DNA of 64,000 nt. Origin: an uncultured Oscillospiraceae bacterium (GTDB lineage Bacteria; Bacillota; Clostridia; Oscillospirales; Acutalibacteraceae). The notes below the pieces were generated by a model. The model ran no database searches. It saw only the letters and a program-made list of their open reading frames with translations, and had not been told where the DNA came from. The position numbers were made by a program, and so were the translations under genes. Location of the stretch: NCBI GenBank assembly GCA_902490735.1, contig CABUFC010000005.1:1-64000 (forward strand), read 5' to 3'. This document shows, piece after piece, positions 48,674 through 57,374 of this stretch (position 1 is the first letter of the stretch; every line of letters begins with the position of its first letter).

Positions 48674-49522
48674 ATGGCTAATACGTTTTCTTTAAAAAAG
48701 CTGCTGGAAAAGAACGGTATCGACCTTAAAAAATCGCTTGGCCAAAATTTTTTAACAGACGATTATTATCCTGAAAAAATTGCGGAAAGTGCAAGCGAAA
48801 TATCCACGGGCGTTATTGAAATAGGCCCGGGAGCCGGCGCGCTTACAAGGCATTTATGCCGACACTTTAAACGCGTAGCCGCAATTGAGCTTGACAAAAG
48901 AATGAAGCCGTTATTAGATGAAGCTTTAGCCGAGTTTGACAATTACGAAATTATTTACGGCGACGTTCTTAAGGTTGATTTAGCCAAAATAATAGACGAT
49001 ATGAAAGTGGATTCTGTCTCGGTTGTGGCAAATCTTCCTTATTACATAACAACGCCGATAATTATGAAGCTTTTAGAAAGCGGCCTTTCTTTAAAGGCAA
49101 TTACGGTTATGGTGCAAAAAGAAGTTGCGGACAGGCTTTGTGCCGATCTTCCCGGAAAAAACGCGGGAGCCGTTACCGTTATGGTAAACTACTATGCAAG
49201 ACCCGAGATTTTATTTAAGGTGCCGCGCAGTTGTTTTTTACCCGTCCCTAAGGTGGACAGTGCGGTTATTCGTTTATCTGATCTTCGCAACGGCAGAACG
49301 CCGGTTAAAAACGAAAAGAATTTTAAGCGCTTAGTGTCGGCCGCATTTAATTACAGGCGAAAAACCTTTGTAAATTCGGTTAACCAATCTTTAGGGATAG
49401 ACAAACCGCTAATTATAAACGCATTGGAAAAGCGGGGAATTAATGTTACCGCAAGAGCAGAAGAACTCTCGCTGGAGGATTTTGCCTTTTTATCTGATTT
49501 ACTTTTTGACGGAGGAAAATAA
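48674..49522 (+). CDS. rsmA: 16S rRNA (adenine-1518/1519-N6)-dimethyltransferase
   Basis: Dimethylates two adjacent adenosines near the 3' end of 16S rRNA. The 282 residues contain SLGQNFLTDDYYPEKIAESA, the SAM motif VIEIGPGAGALTRHL, AIELDKRM, VVANLPYYITTPIIMKLLES (catalytic NLPY) and VPRSCFLPVPKVDSAVI. The gene is also called ksgA; loss gives kasugamycin resistance. It ends overlapping the next start. Confidence 0.97.
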   Translation: MANTFSLKKLLEKNGIDLKKSLGQNFLTDDYYPEKIAESASEISTGVIEIGPGAGALTRHLCRHFKRVAAIELDKRMKPLLDEALAEFDNYEIIYGDVLKVDLAKIIDDMKVDSVSVVANLPYYITTPIIMKLLESGLSLKAITVMVQKEVADRLCADLPGKNAGAVTVMVNYYARPEILFKVPRSCFLPVPKVDSAVIRLSDLRNGRTPVKNEKNFKRLVSAAFNYRRKTFVNSVNQSLGIDKPLIINALEKRGINVTARAEELSLEDFAFLSDLLFDGGK

Positions 49523-50199
49523 TGAACAACATATTTTCCGGCGAAGTTTTAGACGCTTTGCCGATTTCAAACGGTATCGTTTTTGCTTTTATTGAAGAAG
49601 TAACAGCCGATAATAAAACCGTTGTCGCGTACCGACACATTAATTTTGATACCGGCAGAACCGCCGCTGTTACAAAAAAAATATATCAGCTGGCAAAGTT
49701 CGGCGCGGAATATAGGGCGGAAGCTTTACAAAAATTTCATCATTTATCCACCCTTTCGGCATTTATGCCCGAAGGAAAGCTGTTTTTATGCGAGCGCGGC
49801 GGAAAGGCGACCATTCTTTCCGGTGACAACGAAGTTATTTGGACAGGCCGCATTACATATAACGGCAAGGGGCCGTCTTCGATTATATTTAACGACGGCA
49901 AAATTTGGGCTTCGTTTTTTGACGACGGTGTTGTAACACGATATAATATAGAGCTTGAGCGCGAAGAACTTCGAATTGGCGGAAGCGGCGGGATATCGAA
50001 ATTTTTGGGGCCCCGATCACTCTTTTTAGACGGCGACACGTTGTTTGTCAGCTGTGAAAAAGGTCAAAACATCTGGCAAATTAACATAAAAAATTACGAT
50101 TCCGGTATGCTTTACGAATTTAAAGAACCCTGTTATTTATACATGAAAACAAACGGCATAGAGCTTGTCGTACTAAAATCCGGAATATATCTAATATAA
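49522..50199 (+). CDS. Hypothetical protein, beta-rich
   Basis: I do not recognise a family. The 225 residues are rich in short strands with Asp-Gly turns (FNDGKIWASFFDDGVVTRYN, LFLDGDTLFVSCEKGQNIWQI), which look like blades of a beta-propeller. There is no signal peptide, so it is probably cytoplasmic. GGAGG precedes the ATG, which overlaps the rsmA stop by one base. Its stop lies two bases before the arm of a terminator split by repeat copy C. Confidence 0.6.
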   Translation: MNNIFSGEVLDALPISNGIVFAFIEEVTADNKTVVAYRHINFDTGRTAAVTKKIYQLAKFGAEYRAEALQKFHHLSTLSAFMPEGKLFLCERGGKATILSGDNEVIWTGRITYNGKGPSSIIFNDGKIWASFFDDGVVTRYNIELEREELRIGGSGGISKFLGPRSLFLDGDTLFVSCEKGQNIWQINIKNYDSGMLYEFKEPCYLYMKTNGIELVVLKSGIYLI

Positions 50200-50212
50200 A
50201 AAGAGCGCCCTT

Positions 50213-50487
50213 GGGCGCATTCACATAAGGATGATTAGGTTTTGAGCGGTTGTTTTCCGCTTAAGCCACATAAAAACTGCAGGGAATCCGACAGGATGCC
50301 CTGCAGTTTTTAAATGCCCTAAACAAAAAACATCTCGCTCAAAACTGCGTGCACCGCAAAAGCAAAGATTTTTGTGCCAAAAAAGGCATAAGATAAGCGG
50401 GCATCCTGTCGGATTCCCGCTTATTTTAACAAAGTATGGTGCAAAAAGACCCGCTTTGCGGCTTATTCTCCTTTTGTGAATGCGCCC
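50213..50487 (-). repeat. Complete copy (C) of the ~275 bp terminator-associated repeat, inverted relative to B
   Basis: A 275 bp near-copy of B in the opposite orientation. The main differences from B are a five-base block (AAGCG/GGTC region near the right end) and small changes around 50380-50393. The flanks AAAGAGCGCC and GGTGCTCTTT would pair as a 10 bp terminator stem with loop CTT if the element and one TT duplicate were removed. It fills nearly the whole 298 bp gap between two convergent genes; nothing else is seen there. Confidence 0.88.
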
Positions 50488-50497
50488 TTGGTGCTCT

Positions 50498-50674
50498 TTA
50501 ATTTTTCTTTCCGAGTATTACTGCTATTATATAGGCTGCCACAATAAACACGGCGGCAATTATCATTAGAATTGTTTTTGCTGCACCCTTTAAAAAAATC
50601 CATGCAATAACCGTTAGAATAACCGCAACAACGGTTAGTATAGGCAACAATATATTTTTTAAAAAATCAATCAT
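50498..50674 (-). CDS. Small membrane protein, third gene of the lemA run
   Basis: A 58-residue protein consisting of two hydrophobic helices (LLPILTVVAVILTVIAWIFL and ILMIIAAVFIVAAYIIAVIL) and a short basic tail. AAAGGTGA lies six bases before this ATG. A longer upstream frame is only the shadow of the Gly-rich end of the TPM gene. Its place 10 bases after the TPM gene suggests a role with it. No family recognised. Confidence 0.72.
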   Translation of the reverse strand: MIDFLKNILLPILTVVAVILTVIAWIFLKGAAKTILMIIAAVFIVAAYIIAVILGKKN

Positions 50675-50684
50675 AATTTCACCT

Positions 50685-51452
50685 TTAAAAACTTCTGCCG
50701 GCACCGCCGCCGGAAAAACCTCCGCCGCCGCCGGAAAAGCCGCCACCACCGCCGGAAAAGCCACCGCCGCCGCCGAAAAATCCGCCGGGACCGCCAAAGA
50801 AGAAAAAGGGCACTCTCTTAAATACAATTAATAGTACAATAATTACAATAATAATTATTACCGCTATTACATTGTCAAAAACACCCTCGTCCGATTCGTC
50901 CGAGTCTTCGTAAATGGCGGACGCGTTGTAATTGTCGGGCTCGATACCTTCGTGTATATAAGTTTCACTTACAAGGGCGTGGTAAACCTTTGTAAGCCCT
51001 TCGGAAAACTCGTCGTTCTTAAAATACGGAACGCCGTATTTATCGAGTATACGGCCGCATTTGCCGTCGGTTAAAGTGGCTTCTATTCCGCTGCCAACCT
51101 CGATTTTTACGTTGCGGTCTTCGGCGGCTAACAGAAGCAGTACGCCGTTATCCTTATCTTTATCGCCGATTCCCCATTCTCGCGCAAGCGCAATTGCGTA
51201 CTCGTCAATATCCGTATCGCCTGTGGTATTTACGGTTACAACAACCACCTGCGCTCCGGTTTTTTTGCTTAAATTAGCGCCTTCAGAGTAGATTGTCTGC
51301 TCGTCGGAATCGTCTATGCAATTTGCGAAATCGTTTACGAAAAATTTTTCGGTGGGCTCATATTTTTCGGCAGTTTCTTCACAGCCGCAAAAAACAATTA
51401 TTATCATTAGCGCCGCAAAAAGCGGCGCAAGAAATTTTTTTAGTTGTTTCAT
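50685..51452 (-). CDS. TPM-domain lipoprotein, YgcG-like
   Basis: A 255-residue exported protein. It has a signal peptide ending in the lipobox-like FCGC (Cys24), then a TPM domain (FVNDFANCIDDSDEQTIYSEGANLSKKTGAQVVVVTVNTTGDTDIDEYA...VGSGIEATLTDGKCGRIL). A transmembrane helix (about 200-222) and a Gly/Phe/Ser-rich tail (FSGGGGG repeats) follow. Proteins of this shape typically sit beside LemA and may act in membrane-protein quality control or stress. The start overlaps the lemA stop region. Confidence 0.88.
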   Translation of the reverse strand: MKQLKKFLAPLFAALMIIIVFCGCEETAEKYEPTEKFFVNDFANCIDDSDEQTIYSEGANLSKKTGAQVVVVTVNTTGDTDIDEYAIALAREWGIGDKDKDNGVLLLLAAEDRNVKIEVGSGIEATLTDGKCGRILDKYGVPYFKNDEFSEGLTKVYHALVSETYIHEGIEPDNYNASAIYEDSDESDEGVFDNVIAVIIIIVIIVLLIVFKRVPFFFFGGPGGFFGGGGGFSGGGGGFSGGGGGFSGGGAGRSF

Positions 51453-51453
51453 A

Positions 51454-52017
51454 TTAGAAGCTTACTGTAGGAGCGTTTTCTGCACCGCTTGCCGCTTCAA
51501 AATAATCAACCTTGTCAAATCCCAAAAGGCCTGCGACAATCACAGTCGGGAAGGATCTGATTTTTACATTATATTTTTTTGCCACGGCATTATAATCGTT
51601 TCGAGCTGTTGTTATTCTGTTTTCTGTACCGGCAAGCTCATCCTGAAGGTTAATAAAGTTTTCGCTGGCTTTAAGCTCGGGATAGCTTTCGGCAATTGCT
51701 AAAAGTCTTGAAATCGCGCCGGAAAGTTCACCGTTTGCCTCAACCTTTTCGGCTGTAGTGGTTGCTCCCGCAAGTTTTGCACGAGCGTCCGCTACGGCGG
51801 TATAAACCTCGGTCTCATGCGCGGCATAACCTTTAACTGTATTTACAAGGTTTGGTATAAGATCGCTTCTTCTTTGAAGCTGTGTATCTATAACCGCGCT
51901 TTTTTCTTCAACTTCGCCGCGCAATGTATTTAAATTGTTATACGTGCCAATGATTGCGCCTATTATAAGTGCAACAATTACGGCAATTATGCCGATGATG
52001 GCCCATTTTTTCTTCAT
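51454..52017 (-). CDS. LemA family protein
   Basis: A 187-residue membrane-anchored coiled-coil protein. It has one N-terminal helix (residues 6-26) and then the family core YNNLNTLRGEVEEKSAVIDTQLQRRSDLIPNLVNTVKGYAAHE, ESYPELKASENFINLQDELAGTENRI and FPTVIVAGLLGFDKVDYFEA. The molecular role is unknown. First of three genes with the TPM and small membrane proteins. Confidence 0.95.
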   Translation of the reverse strand: MKKKWAIIGIIAVIVALIIGAIIGTYNNLNTLRGEVEEKSAVIDTQLQRRSDLIPNLVNTVKGYAAHETEVYTAVADARAKLAGATTTAEKVEANGELSGAISRLLAIAESYPELKASENFINLQDELAGTENRITTARNDYNAVAKKYNVKIRSFPTVIVAGLLGFDKVDYFEAASGAENAPTVSF

Positions 52018-52133
52018 AATAAGTTTCCTTTCTATTAATAATTTTATTAAAATTATTATATATTATTATTATACATTATATTTTACCAAAATTCAACACC
52101 TACCTTATTAAGCGCAATTTAGGCGGTTTAACT

Positions 52134-52165
52134 TAATAAAATTAAGTTTTTGCTTAATTTTATTA
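52134..52165. repeat. AT-only 13 bp perfect inverted repeat upstream of citrate synthase
   Basis: TAATAAAATTAAG and its exact complement are separated by TTTTTG and followed by six T. Related TTATTAAG sequences flank it at 52105 and 52172. It lies 30 bases upstream of the citrate synthase -35 box and about 115 bases upstream of lemA. It may be a regulator binding array or a weak terminator; I cannot tell which. Confidence 0.6.
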
Positions 52166-52194
52166 TTTTTTATTAAGCATAGTGCTTTATTGAT

Positions 52195-52223
52195 TTGACA
52201 TTTTTGGCTTTATGTGTTAAAAT
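52195..52223 (+). promoter_or_regulatory. Promoter of citrate synthase
   Basis: TTGACA, 17 bp, TAAAAT, with a predicted start about 20 bases before the ATG. The rest of 52018-52194 is AT-rich and holds the inverted repeat described above. Confidence 0.82.
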
Positions 52224-52250
52224 TTAAATTCAAATTTTAAGGAAAGGCAG

Positions 52251-53630
52251 ATGAGAATGATGTCAAAAAGAGGATTAAAGATTTTCGATGTTACCCCAGA
52301 GATTAAAAAGCTGGGCAAAATCGTAAAAGGCAAGAACACTATAGACAATAAGTTGTTTTTGAAGTACGAAGTTAACAGGGGACTAAGGGATATTAACGGT
52401 AACGGCGTAATTACCGGTCTTACCGAAGTTAGCGACGTACGCGCCTTTGATGTTATTGACGGCAAAAAAATCCCCTGCAAAGGTCAGCTTTGCTACAGAG
52501 GTATAAATGTCGAAGATTTAACCGCCGGTTTTATGAACGGACGGAGGTACGGTTACGAAGAAACGGTCTATTTATTGCTGTTTGGCCAGCTGCCGACTAA
52601 GGATGATCTTGAGCAGTTTTGCGATCTTCTTGCAAGCTATCGCACCATGCCCGAAAACTTCGTTAAAAACGTTATTTTGGAAGCCCCGAACGCCGACATT
52701 ATGAATTCGCTTACGCGCAGCGTTCTCACCATGTATTCTTACGATACCCACGCGAACGACAACGAGATTTCAAACGTTCTTCGTCAGTGCTTACAGCTTA
52801 TAGCTTTGTTCCCGCTGTTTTCGGTGTACGCATACCATGCGTACAACCACTATATGTTAAACGAAAGCCTTATTATTCATAACCCCGATCCGGCTTTTTC
52901 AACTGCGGAGAATATTCTGCATATACTTCGGTCTGACGGTAAGTTTACCGAAGAGGAAGCCCGTCTTTTAGACCTGGCTTTGGTTCTTCACGCAGAGCAT
53001 GGCGGCGGCAACAACTCAACCTTTACAACAAGGGTTGTAACCTCTTCCGGAACCGACACTTATTCAGCAATGGCGGCGGCGCTTTGCTCGCTTAAGGGGC
53101 CTCGTCACGGCGGCGCCAACATAAAGGTTGTTGAGATGATAAAGGATTTAAAAGAGAACGTTGACGACTGGGAGGACGAAGCAAAAATCGAAGCCTATTT
53201 AAAAAAGCTTTTAAACAAGCAGGCGTTTGATAAATCCGGCCTTATTTACGGCATGGGCCACGCGGTTTACACCTTAAGCGACCCGCGTGCCGAAATGTTT
53301 AAAAAGTTCGTCGGACGCCTGTCAAAGGAAAAAGGCAGAGAAAAGGAATACGCACTATATAAATGTGTGGAAGAGTTGGCGCCTAAGGTTATTGCCTCCG
53401 AACGCAAAATATACAAAGGCGTTAGCGCAAATATTGACTTTTACAGCGGTTTTGTATATGACATGCTGGGACTTCCTTTAGAGCTTTACACCCCGATTTT
53501 TGCTATATCCAGAATTACCGGCTGGAGCGCGCACCGCATGGAAGAAATTATAAATAACGGTAAAATTATACGGCCCGCGTATATAAACGTACACCCTCCG
53601 GGCGAATATGTTGAAATAGATAAAAGGTAA
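52251..53630 (+). CDS. gltA: Citrate synthase
   Basis: Condenses oxaloacetate and acetyl-CoA. The 459-residue protein is longer than the ~370-430 usual because of an extended N-terminus. Catalytic motifs are present: HAEHGGGNNSTFTTRVVTSSGTD, KGPRHGGANIKV (His), YGMGHAVYTLSDPRA (His) and the DFYSGFVYDMLGLP segment with the catalytic Asp. It supplies the TCA branch completed by the aconitase and isocitrate dehydrogenase at the left end of the window. Single gene with its own promoter and terminator. Confidence 0.95.
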   Translation: MRMMSKRGLKIFDVTPEIKKLGKIVKGKNTIDNKLFLKYEVNRGLRDINGNGVITGLTEVSDVRAFDVIDGKKIPCKGQLCYRGINVEDLTAGFMNGRRYGYEETVYLLLFGQLPTKDDLEQFCDLLASYRTMPENFVKNVILEAPNADIMNSLTRSVLTMYSYDTHANDNEISNVLRQCLQLIALFPLFSVYAYHAYNHYMLNESLIIHNPDPAFSTAENILHILRSDGKFTEEEARLLDLALVLHAEHGGGNNSTFTTRVVTSSGTDTYSAMAAALCSLKGPRHGGANIKVVEMIKDLKENVDDWEDEAKIEAYLKKLLNKQAFDKSGLIYGMGHAVYTLSDPRAEMFKKFVGRLSKEKGREKEYALYKCVEELAPKVIASERKIYKGVSANIDFYSGFVYDMLGLPLELYTPIFAISRITGWSAHRMEEIINNGKIIRPAYINVHPPGEYVEIDKR

Positions 53631-53633
53631 TAA

Positions 53634-53664
53634 CAGTCCGCCTATAGGCGGACTGTTGATTTTT
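53634..53664 (+). terminator. Intrinsic terminator after citrate synthase
   Basis: A 9 bp stem CAGTCCGCC/GGCGGACTG with a TATA loop, followed by TTGATTTTTTTT. Confidence 0.92.
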
Positions 53665-53712
53665 TTTACGAGTTATGATATATTATTAAAAGTACATTTT
53701 AGGAGGACGCGT

Positions 53713-56307
53713 ATGATTTGGCACAGTTCCGAAGTAGCTACGGTTGAAAAAGAGCTTGGCACAAACCGTTTAAAAGGCATTTCAAACGGCGAAGCTTTAG
53801 ACCGCAAAGCGATATACGGAGACAATAAAATCAAAGGGTCTAAAAAGGTAACTTTTTTAGAACGCATGATAAAGCAGCTGGGTGATTTTTTGGTCATTAT
53901 TTTGCTCGTTGCCGCGGCGGTCTCCTTTATTACCACATTAATTGAAGGCGACAACAATTGGGCAGAGCCCATTATAATTATAGGTATAGTTATTGCGGAT
54001 GCCTTTGTAGGCGCTTTGCAAGAATCTAAGGCCGAAAATGCGTTATCGAGCCTTAAAAGTATGATTGCCCCCTCTGCAAAGGTAATTCGTGACGGTGTTT
54101 TAAGGATAATTTCGGCAGAGGATTTAGTACCGGGTGACATTATTACGCTTGAAGCCGGCGATTACATCCCTGCCGACTGCAGAATTATAGAATCTGCATC
54201 ATTGCAATCGGACGAATCTGCGCTTACCGGCGAAAGTTCACCTGTTGAAAAGATGGACGCCGTTTTAGAAGACATTACCCCTTTAGCTGACAGGGTAAAT
54301 ATTTTGCATTCCGGCTGCAGCGTAACGTACGGCAGAGCAACCGCTATTGTAACCGACATTGGTATGAACACCGAGGTTGGCAAAATAGCAAAACTTTTAG
54401 ACGAAGAAAAGTCCACCATGACTCCGCTAAAAGCAAAGCTTGCAACTTTAGGGAAGCTTATAGGAATTGGCGTGCTGATTATTTGCGCGATAATTTTTAT
54501 TGTAGGCATATTTTTACCGGCGGCAGATGGCGTTACGCTATTAAACAAAGCCATTAACATGTTTATGACGAGCGTTGCTTTAGCCGTTGCGGCAATACCC
54601 GAAGGGCTTCCGGCAATTGTTACAATAGTGCTTGCTTTAGGCGTTAAGCGCATGGTTAAAAAAGGCGCAATAATAAGAAGTTTGCCGGCAGTTGAAACCT
54701 TGGGCTCCGCTTCGGTTATCTGCTCGGACAAAACCGGTACTTTAACACAAAACAAAATGACCGTTACAAAAATTTTTGACGGTAAAAATATTCTTGAAGA
54801 CAATTTCGACGATGCAGGGCTTATGCTGCTTCGACTTGGCGCAATGTGCGGCAACGGCAAGGTAACCGAAGAATTCGGCAAAGAGGTGCATATAGGCGAC
54901 CCCACCGAAACGGGTATTGTTTCGGCCGCAATGAAGCACTGTTTGCAAACAAAAGACGATATTGAAGCTATTTACCCGCGTCTTGCGGAAATTCCGTTTG
55001 ACAGTGAAAGAAAGCTTATGACCACCGTAAATATGATAAACGGCAAGCCCTTTGCGGTTACTAAAGGCGCGTTTGACATTTTAATTGAAAAATGCTCTGC
55101 CGGCAATCTTGAAAAGGCCGAAAAAGCTGCAGTTTTAATGGGCGAAGAGGGGCTTCGCGTTATAGCTGTTGCAATAAAACCGCTTGACAGCATTCCTTCT
55201 AACCCCACACCCGACGGTATCGAGCACGGTCTTACTCTTGTAGGGCTTATTGGGCTAATTGATCCACCGCGTCCGGAAGCCAAAGAGGCAATTGCTCTTT
55301 GTCATAAGGCGGGCATTCGTACCGTAATGATAACCGGAGATCACGTTTCCACCGCCGCGGCAATTGCTAAAAAGCTTGGACTGTTAAAACAAGGCGAGCT
55401 TGCGGTTACAGGCCAGGATCTTTCCAATATGAGCGACCAAGAGCTTAGCGAAAAAATTGAAAAAATTTCGGTTTATGCAAGGGTAACGCCCGAAGATAAA
55501 ATAAGGATTGTAAAAACATGGCAGTCTAAAGGCCATATAGTTGCCATGACGGGCGACGGCGTTAACGACGCTCCTGCATTAAAATGCGCAGACATAGGCT
55601 GTGCCATGGGAATTACCGGAACAGACGTTGCAAAAGGTGCCGCAGATATGACCCTTACAGATGATAATTTTGCAACTATTGTTTCTGCAGTAAAAGAGGG
55701 CCGCGGAATATTTGACAATATTAGAAAATCGGTGCACTATCTAATAAGCTGCAATTTGGGCGAAGTGCTAACCGTGTTTATAGGACTTATTATTTTTGGT
55801 AAAAGCCCGTTTTCCGCCTTACAGCTTTTATGGATAAATCTTATATCCGACACGACTCCGGCTCTTGCTTTAGGGCTTGAAAACGCAGAGTACGACATTA
55901 TGGAGCGAAGTCCACGCAAAAAGAACGAAAATATTTTTAACCGTGTTTTAATTGCCGACGTAATTTGGCAAGGCGTGCTGTTTGCGGCGCTTTCAATTAC
56001 GGCATACTTTATTGGCGGCGCAACGCTTGCGTTTTTGACACTTTCGCTTTCACAGCTTGTACACGCATTTAACACAAGAAGCGAGCATTCGCTTATAAAG
56101 GCAGGCTTTTTATCAAACAAATACATGCTCGGCGCGGCCGCGCTTTCGGCTATCCTTGCGATTATTGTTGCAGCAACGCCGCTTAGAACCATATTCTCGT
56201 TAGAAGCAATTAGCTTTGGCGGTTTTATGATAGCAGTCGGGCTTTCAATAATTCCTTTAGCAATATGCGAGGCTGTTAAGTTTATAAGAGAAAAATTTAA
56301 AAAATAA
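53713..56307 (+). CDS. P-type calcium-transporting ATPase (P2A type)
   Basis: Exports Ca2+ at the cost of ATP. The 864 residues start with a P2A actuator N-terminus (WHSSEVATVEKELGTN) and contain the TGES loop (ALTGESSPVEK), the ion-site helix VALAVAAIPEGLPAIVTIVLALG, the phosphorylation motif ICSDKTGTLTQNKMTV, MITGDH and TGDGVNDAPALKCADIGCAMG. The C-terminal helices include LLWINLISDTTPALALG. The PEGL motif favours calcium over sodium or proton. ATG 53713 has AGGAGG eight bases before it; the frame extends further upstream without a ribosome site. Confidence 0.94.
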   Translation: MIWHSSEVATVEKELGTNRLKGISNGEALDRKAIYGDNKIKGSKKVTFLERMIKQLGDFLVIILLVAAAVSFITTLIEGDNNWAEPIIIIGIVIADAFVGALQESKAENALSSLKSMIAPSAKVIRDGVLRIISAEDLVPGDIITLEAGDYIPADCRIIESASLQSDESALTGESSPVEKMDAVLEDITPLADRVNILHSGCSVTYGRATAIVTDIGMNTEVGKIAKLLDEEKSTMTPLKAKLATLGKLIGIGVLIICAIIFIVGIFLPAADGVTLLNKAINMFMTSVALAVAAIPEGLPAIVTIVLALGVKRMVKKGAIIRSLPAVETLGSASVICSDKTGTLTQNKMTVTKIFDGKNILEDNFDDAGLMLLRLGAMCGNGKVTEEFGKEVHIGDPTETGIVSAAMKHCLQTKDDIEAIYPRLAEIPFDSERKLMTTVNMINGKPFAVTKGAFDILIEKCSAGNLEKAEKAAVLMGEEGLRVIAVAIKPLDSIPSNPTPDGIEHGLTLVGLIGLIDPPRPEAKEAIALCHKAGIRTVMITGDHVSTAAAIAKKLGLLKQGELAVTGQDLSNMSDQELSEKIEKISVYARVTPEDKIRIVKTWQSKGHIVAMTGDGVNDAPALKCADIGCAMGITGTDVAKGAADMTLTDDNFATIVSAVKEGRGIFDNIRKSVHYLISCNLGEVLTVFIGLIIFGKSPFSALQLLWINLISDTTPALALGLENAEYDIMERSPRKKNENIFNRVLIADVIWQGVLFAALSITAYFIGGATLAFLTLSLSQLVHAFNTRSEHSLIKAGFLSNKYMLGAAALSAILAIIVAATPLRTIFSLEAISFGGFMIAVGLSIIPLAICEAVKFIREKFKK

Positions 56308-56322
56308 TTGTTTTATCGCGGA

Positions 56323-56669
56323 TAAATTAAGTTGGTCGAACGGCTGCGGAATTTTATATTCTGAGGAAAGTCCGAGCTTCGCAGGGCAGAATAGCAGCTA
56401 ACGGCTGCCGAGGGTGACCTCAGGACAAGTGCAACAGAGATATACCGCCTAATTTTTAGGTAAGGGTGGAAAGGCGGGGTAAGAGCCCACCCGACGGTAA
56501 GGTAACTTATCGCCGATGTAAACTCTATTCGAAGCAACGCTAAGTTTGGCAATACGCTTGCCCGGCGTGCCAAGAAAAGCGGCTTGAGCGCAAGGGCGAC
56601 TTTGCGCCTAGATAGATAGTCGTTAAGGAGAAATCCTACAGAACTCGGCTTACAGACCAACTTAATTTG
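56323..56669 (+). ncRNA. rnpB: RNase P RNA, bacterial type A
   Basis: Catalytic RNA that matures tRNA 5' ends. The conserved elements are present in order: GAGGAAAGTCCGAGCTTCGC (P3/CR-I side), GCTAACGGCTGCC, GGACAAGTGCAACAGAGA (CR-II), GGTGGAAAGGC and GGTAAGAGCCCACC, and the closing ACAGAACTCGGCTTACAG (CR-V). Helix P1 is formed by TAAGTTGGTC and GACCAACTTA and extends further into the flanks. It starts 15 bases after the ATPase stop. Confidence 0.97.
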
Positions 56670-56690
56670 TCCGCGATTATTGTGAAAATT

Positions 56691-57299
56691 ATGAAAAAAT
56701 ATCTTATCTTTTTAATCTCTGCAATATGTATGTTGTCGCTTTGCGCGTGTAAAGAAAACACAACCGAGTTTTCGGCCGTTGTTGTTGGCAGTTACACCGA
56801 TTATATTTCTGTTGTGACGGTAGATCCTGCAGTTGACTTTATCTATGCAGACATTAAAATTAACGTTGCAACTTTGCCATTTACGCCAAAAGCCGGTCGC
56901 TCTATAAAGGTTACATCCAAAAAAATAACCGCAGGCGATCCTTCTTATATTGTAGTGCCGAAAGCCGTTGAAAAAATTGACTCCTATTTTACTAAAATCA
57001 CTGCGGACGAAGCGCTAAATATGTTGGCGGACGGTACTAACGCCGTAATAATAGACGCAAGAAATGCTGCCGAATACAAATACGGGCATATAAAAGGTTC
57101 TATAAACATTACAACCGAAAATTTAAAAAGCAAAATTAATCTTTTGCCGAAAGATTATAATACGCCAATAATATGCTATTCGAAAAGCACCGACGGCCGA
57201 AGCGAAGAAATGGCGCAGTTTTTAATATCGCTTAACTACACAAGCGTTTACGACATGGGCGACATTAATGCTTGGCCCGGCAAAATGGAAGCGGAATAA
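56691..57299 (+). CDS. Rhodanese-domain lipoprotein
   Basis: A 202-residue exported protein. It has a signal peptide with a lipobox-like LCAC (Cys about 18), a middle domain of unknown type (FSAVVVGSYTDYISVVTV...ITAGDPSYIVV, OB-like strands) and a C-terminal rhodanese domain (ADEALNMLADGTNAVIIDARNAAEYKYGHIKGSINI, active-site Cys in IICYSKSTDGR). Rhodaneses handle sulfane sulfur or act as sulfur-linked switches. No ribosome site is evident, and the gene begins about 20 bases after the RNase P RNA. Confidence 0.82.
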   Translation: MKKYLIFLISAICMLSLCACKENTTEFSAVVVGSYTDYISVVTVDPAVDFIYADIKINVATLPFTPKAGRSIKVTSKKITAGDPSYIVVPKAVEKIDSYFTKITADEALNMLADGTNAVIIDARNAAEYKYGHIKGSINITTENLKSKINLLPKDYNTPIICYSKSTDGRSEEMAQFLISLNYTSVYDMGDINAWPGKMEAE

Positions 57300-57301
57300 A
57301 A

Positions 57302-57332
57302 AAACAGAACGGGTAACCGTTCTGTTTTTTTA
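57302..57332 (+). terminator. Intrinsic terminator after the rhodanese gene
   Basis: An 11 bp stem AAACAGAACGG/CCGTTCTGTTT with a GTAA loop and a T run. Confidence 0.9.
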
Positions 57333-57347
57333 AGGAGAGGAAGATAT

Positions 57348-57374
57348 ATGAAAAAGCTTTTTTTAACTTGCTAA
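57348..57374 (+). pseudogene. 8-codon ORF after a strong ribosome site (MKKLFLTC), probable gene remnant
   Basis: AAGGAGAGG followed by ATGAAAAAG... reads like the start of a secreted lipoprotein gene but stops after TGC. It may be the eroded start of a deleted gene, or a leader. The rest of 57375-57500 is AT-rich with TTAACA-type repeats and no further signal that I recognise. Confidence 0.35.

Noticed and set aside
56313..56660. 115-codon minus-strand open frame
   Set aside because: It lies entirely on the RNase P RNA, whose conserved motifs are unmistakable on the plus strand.
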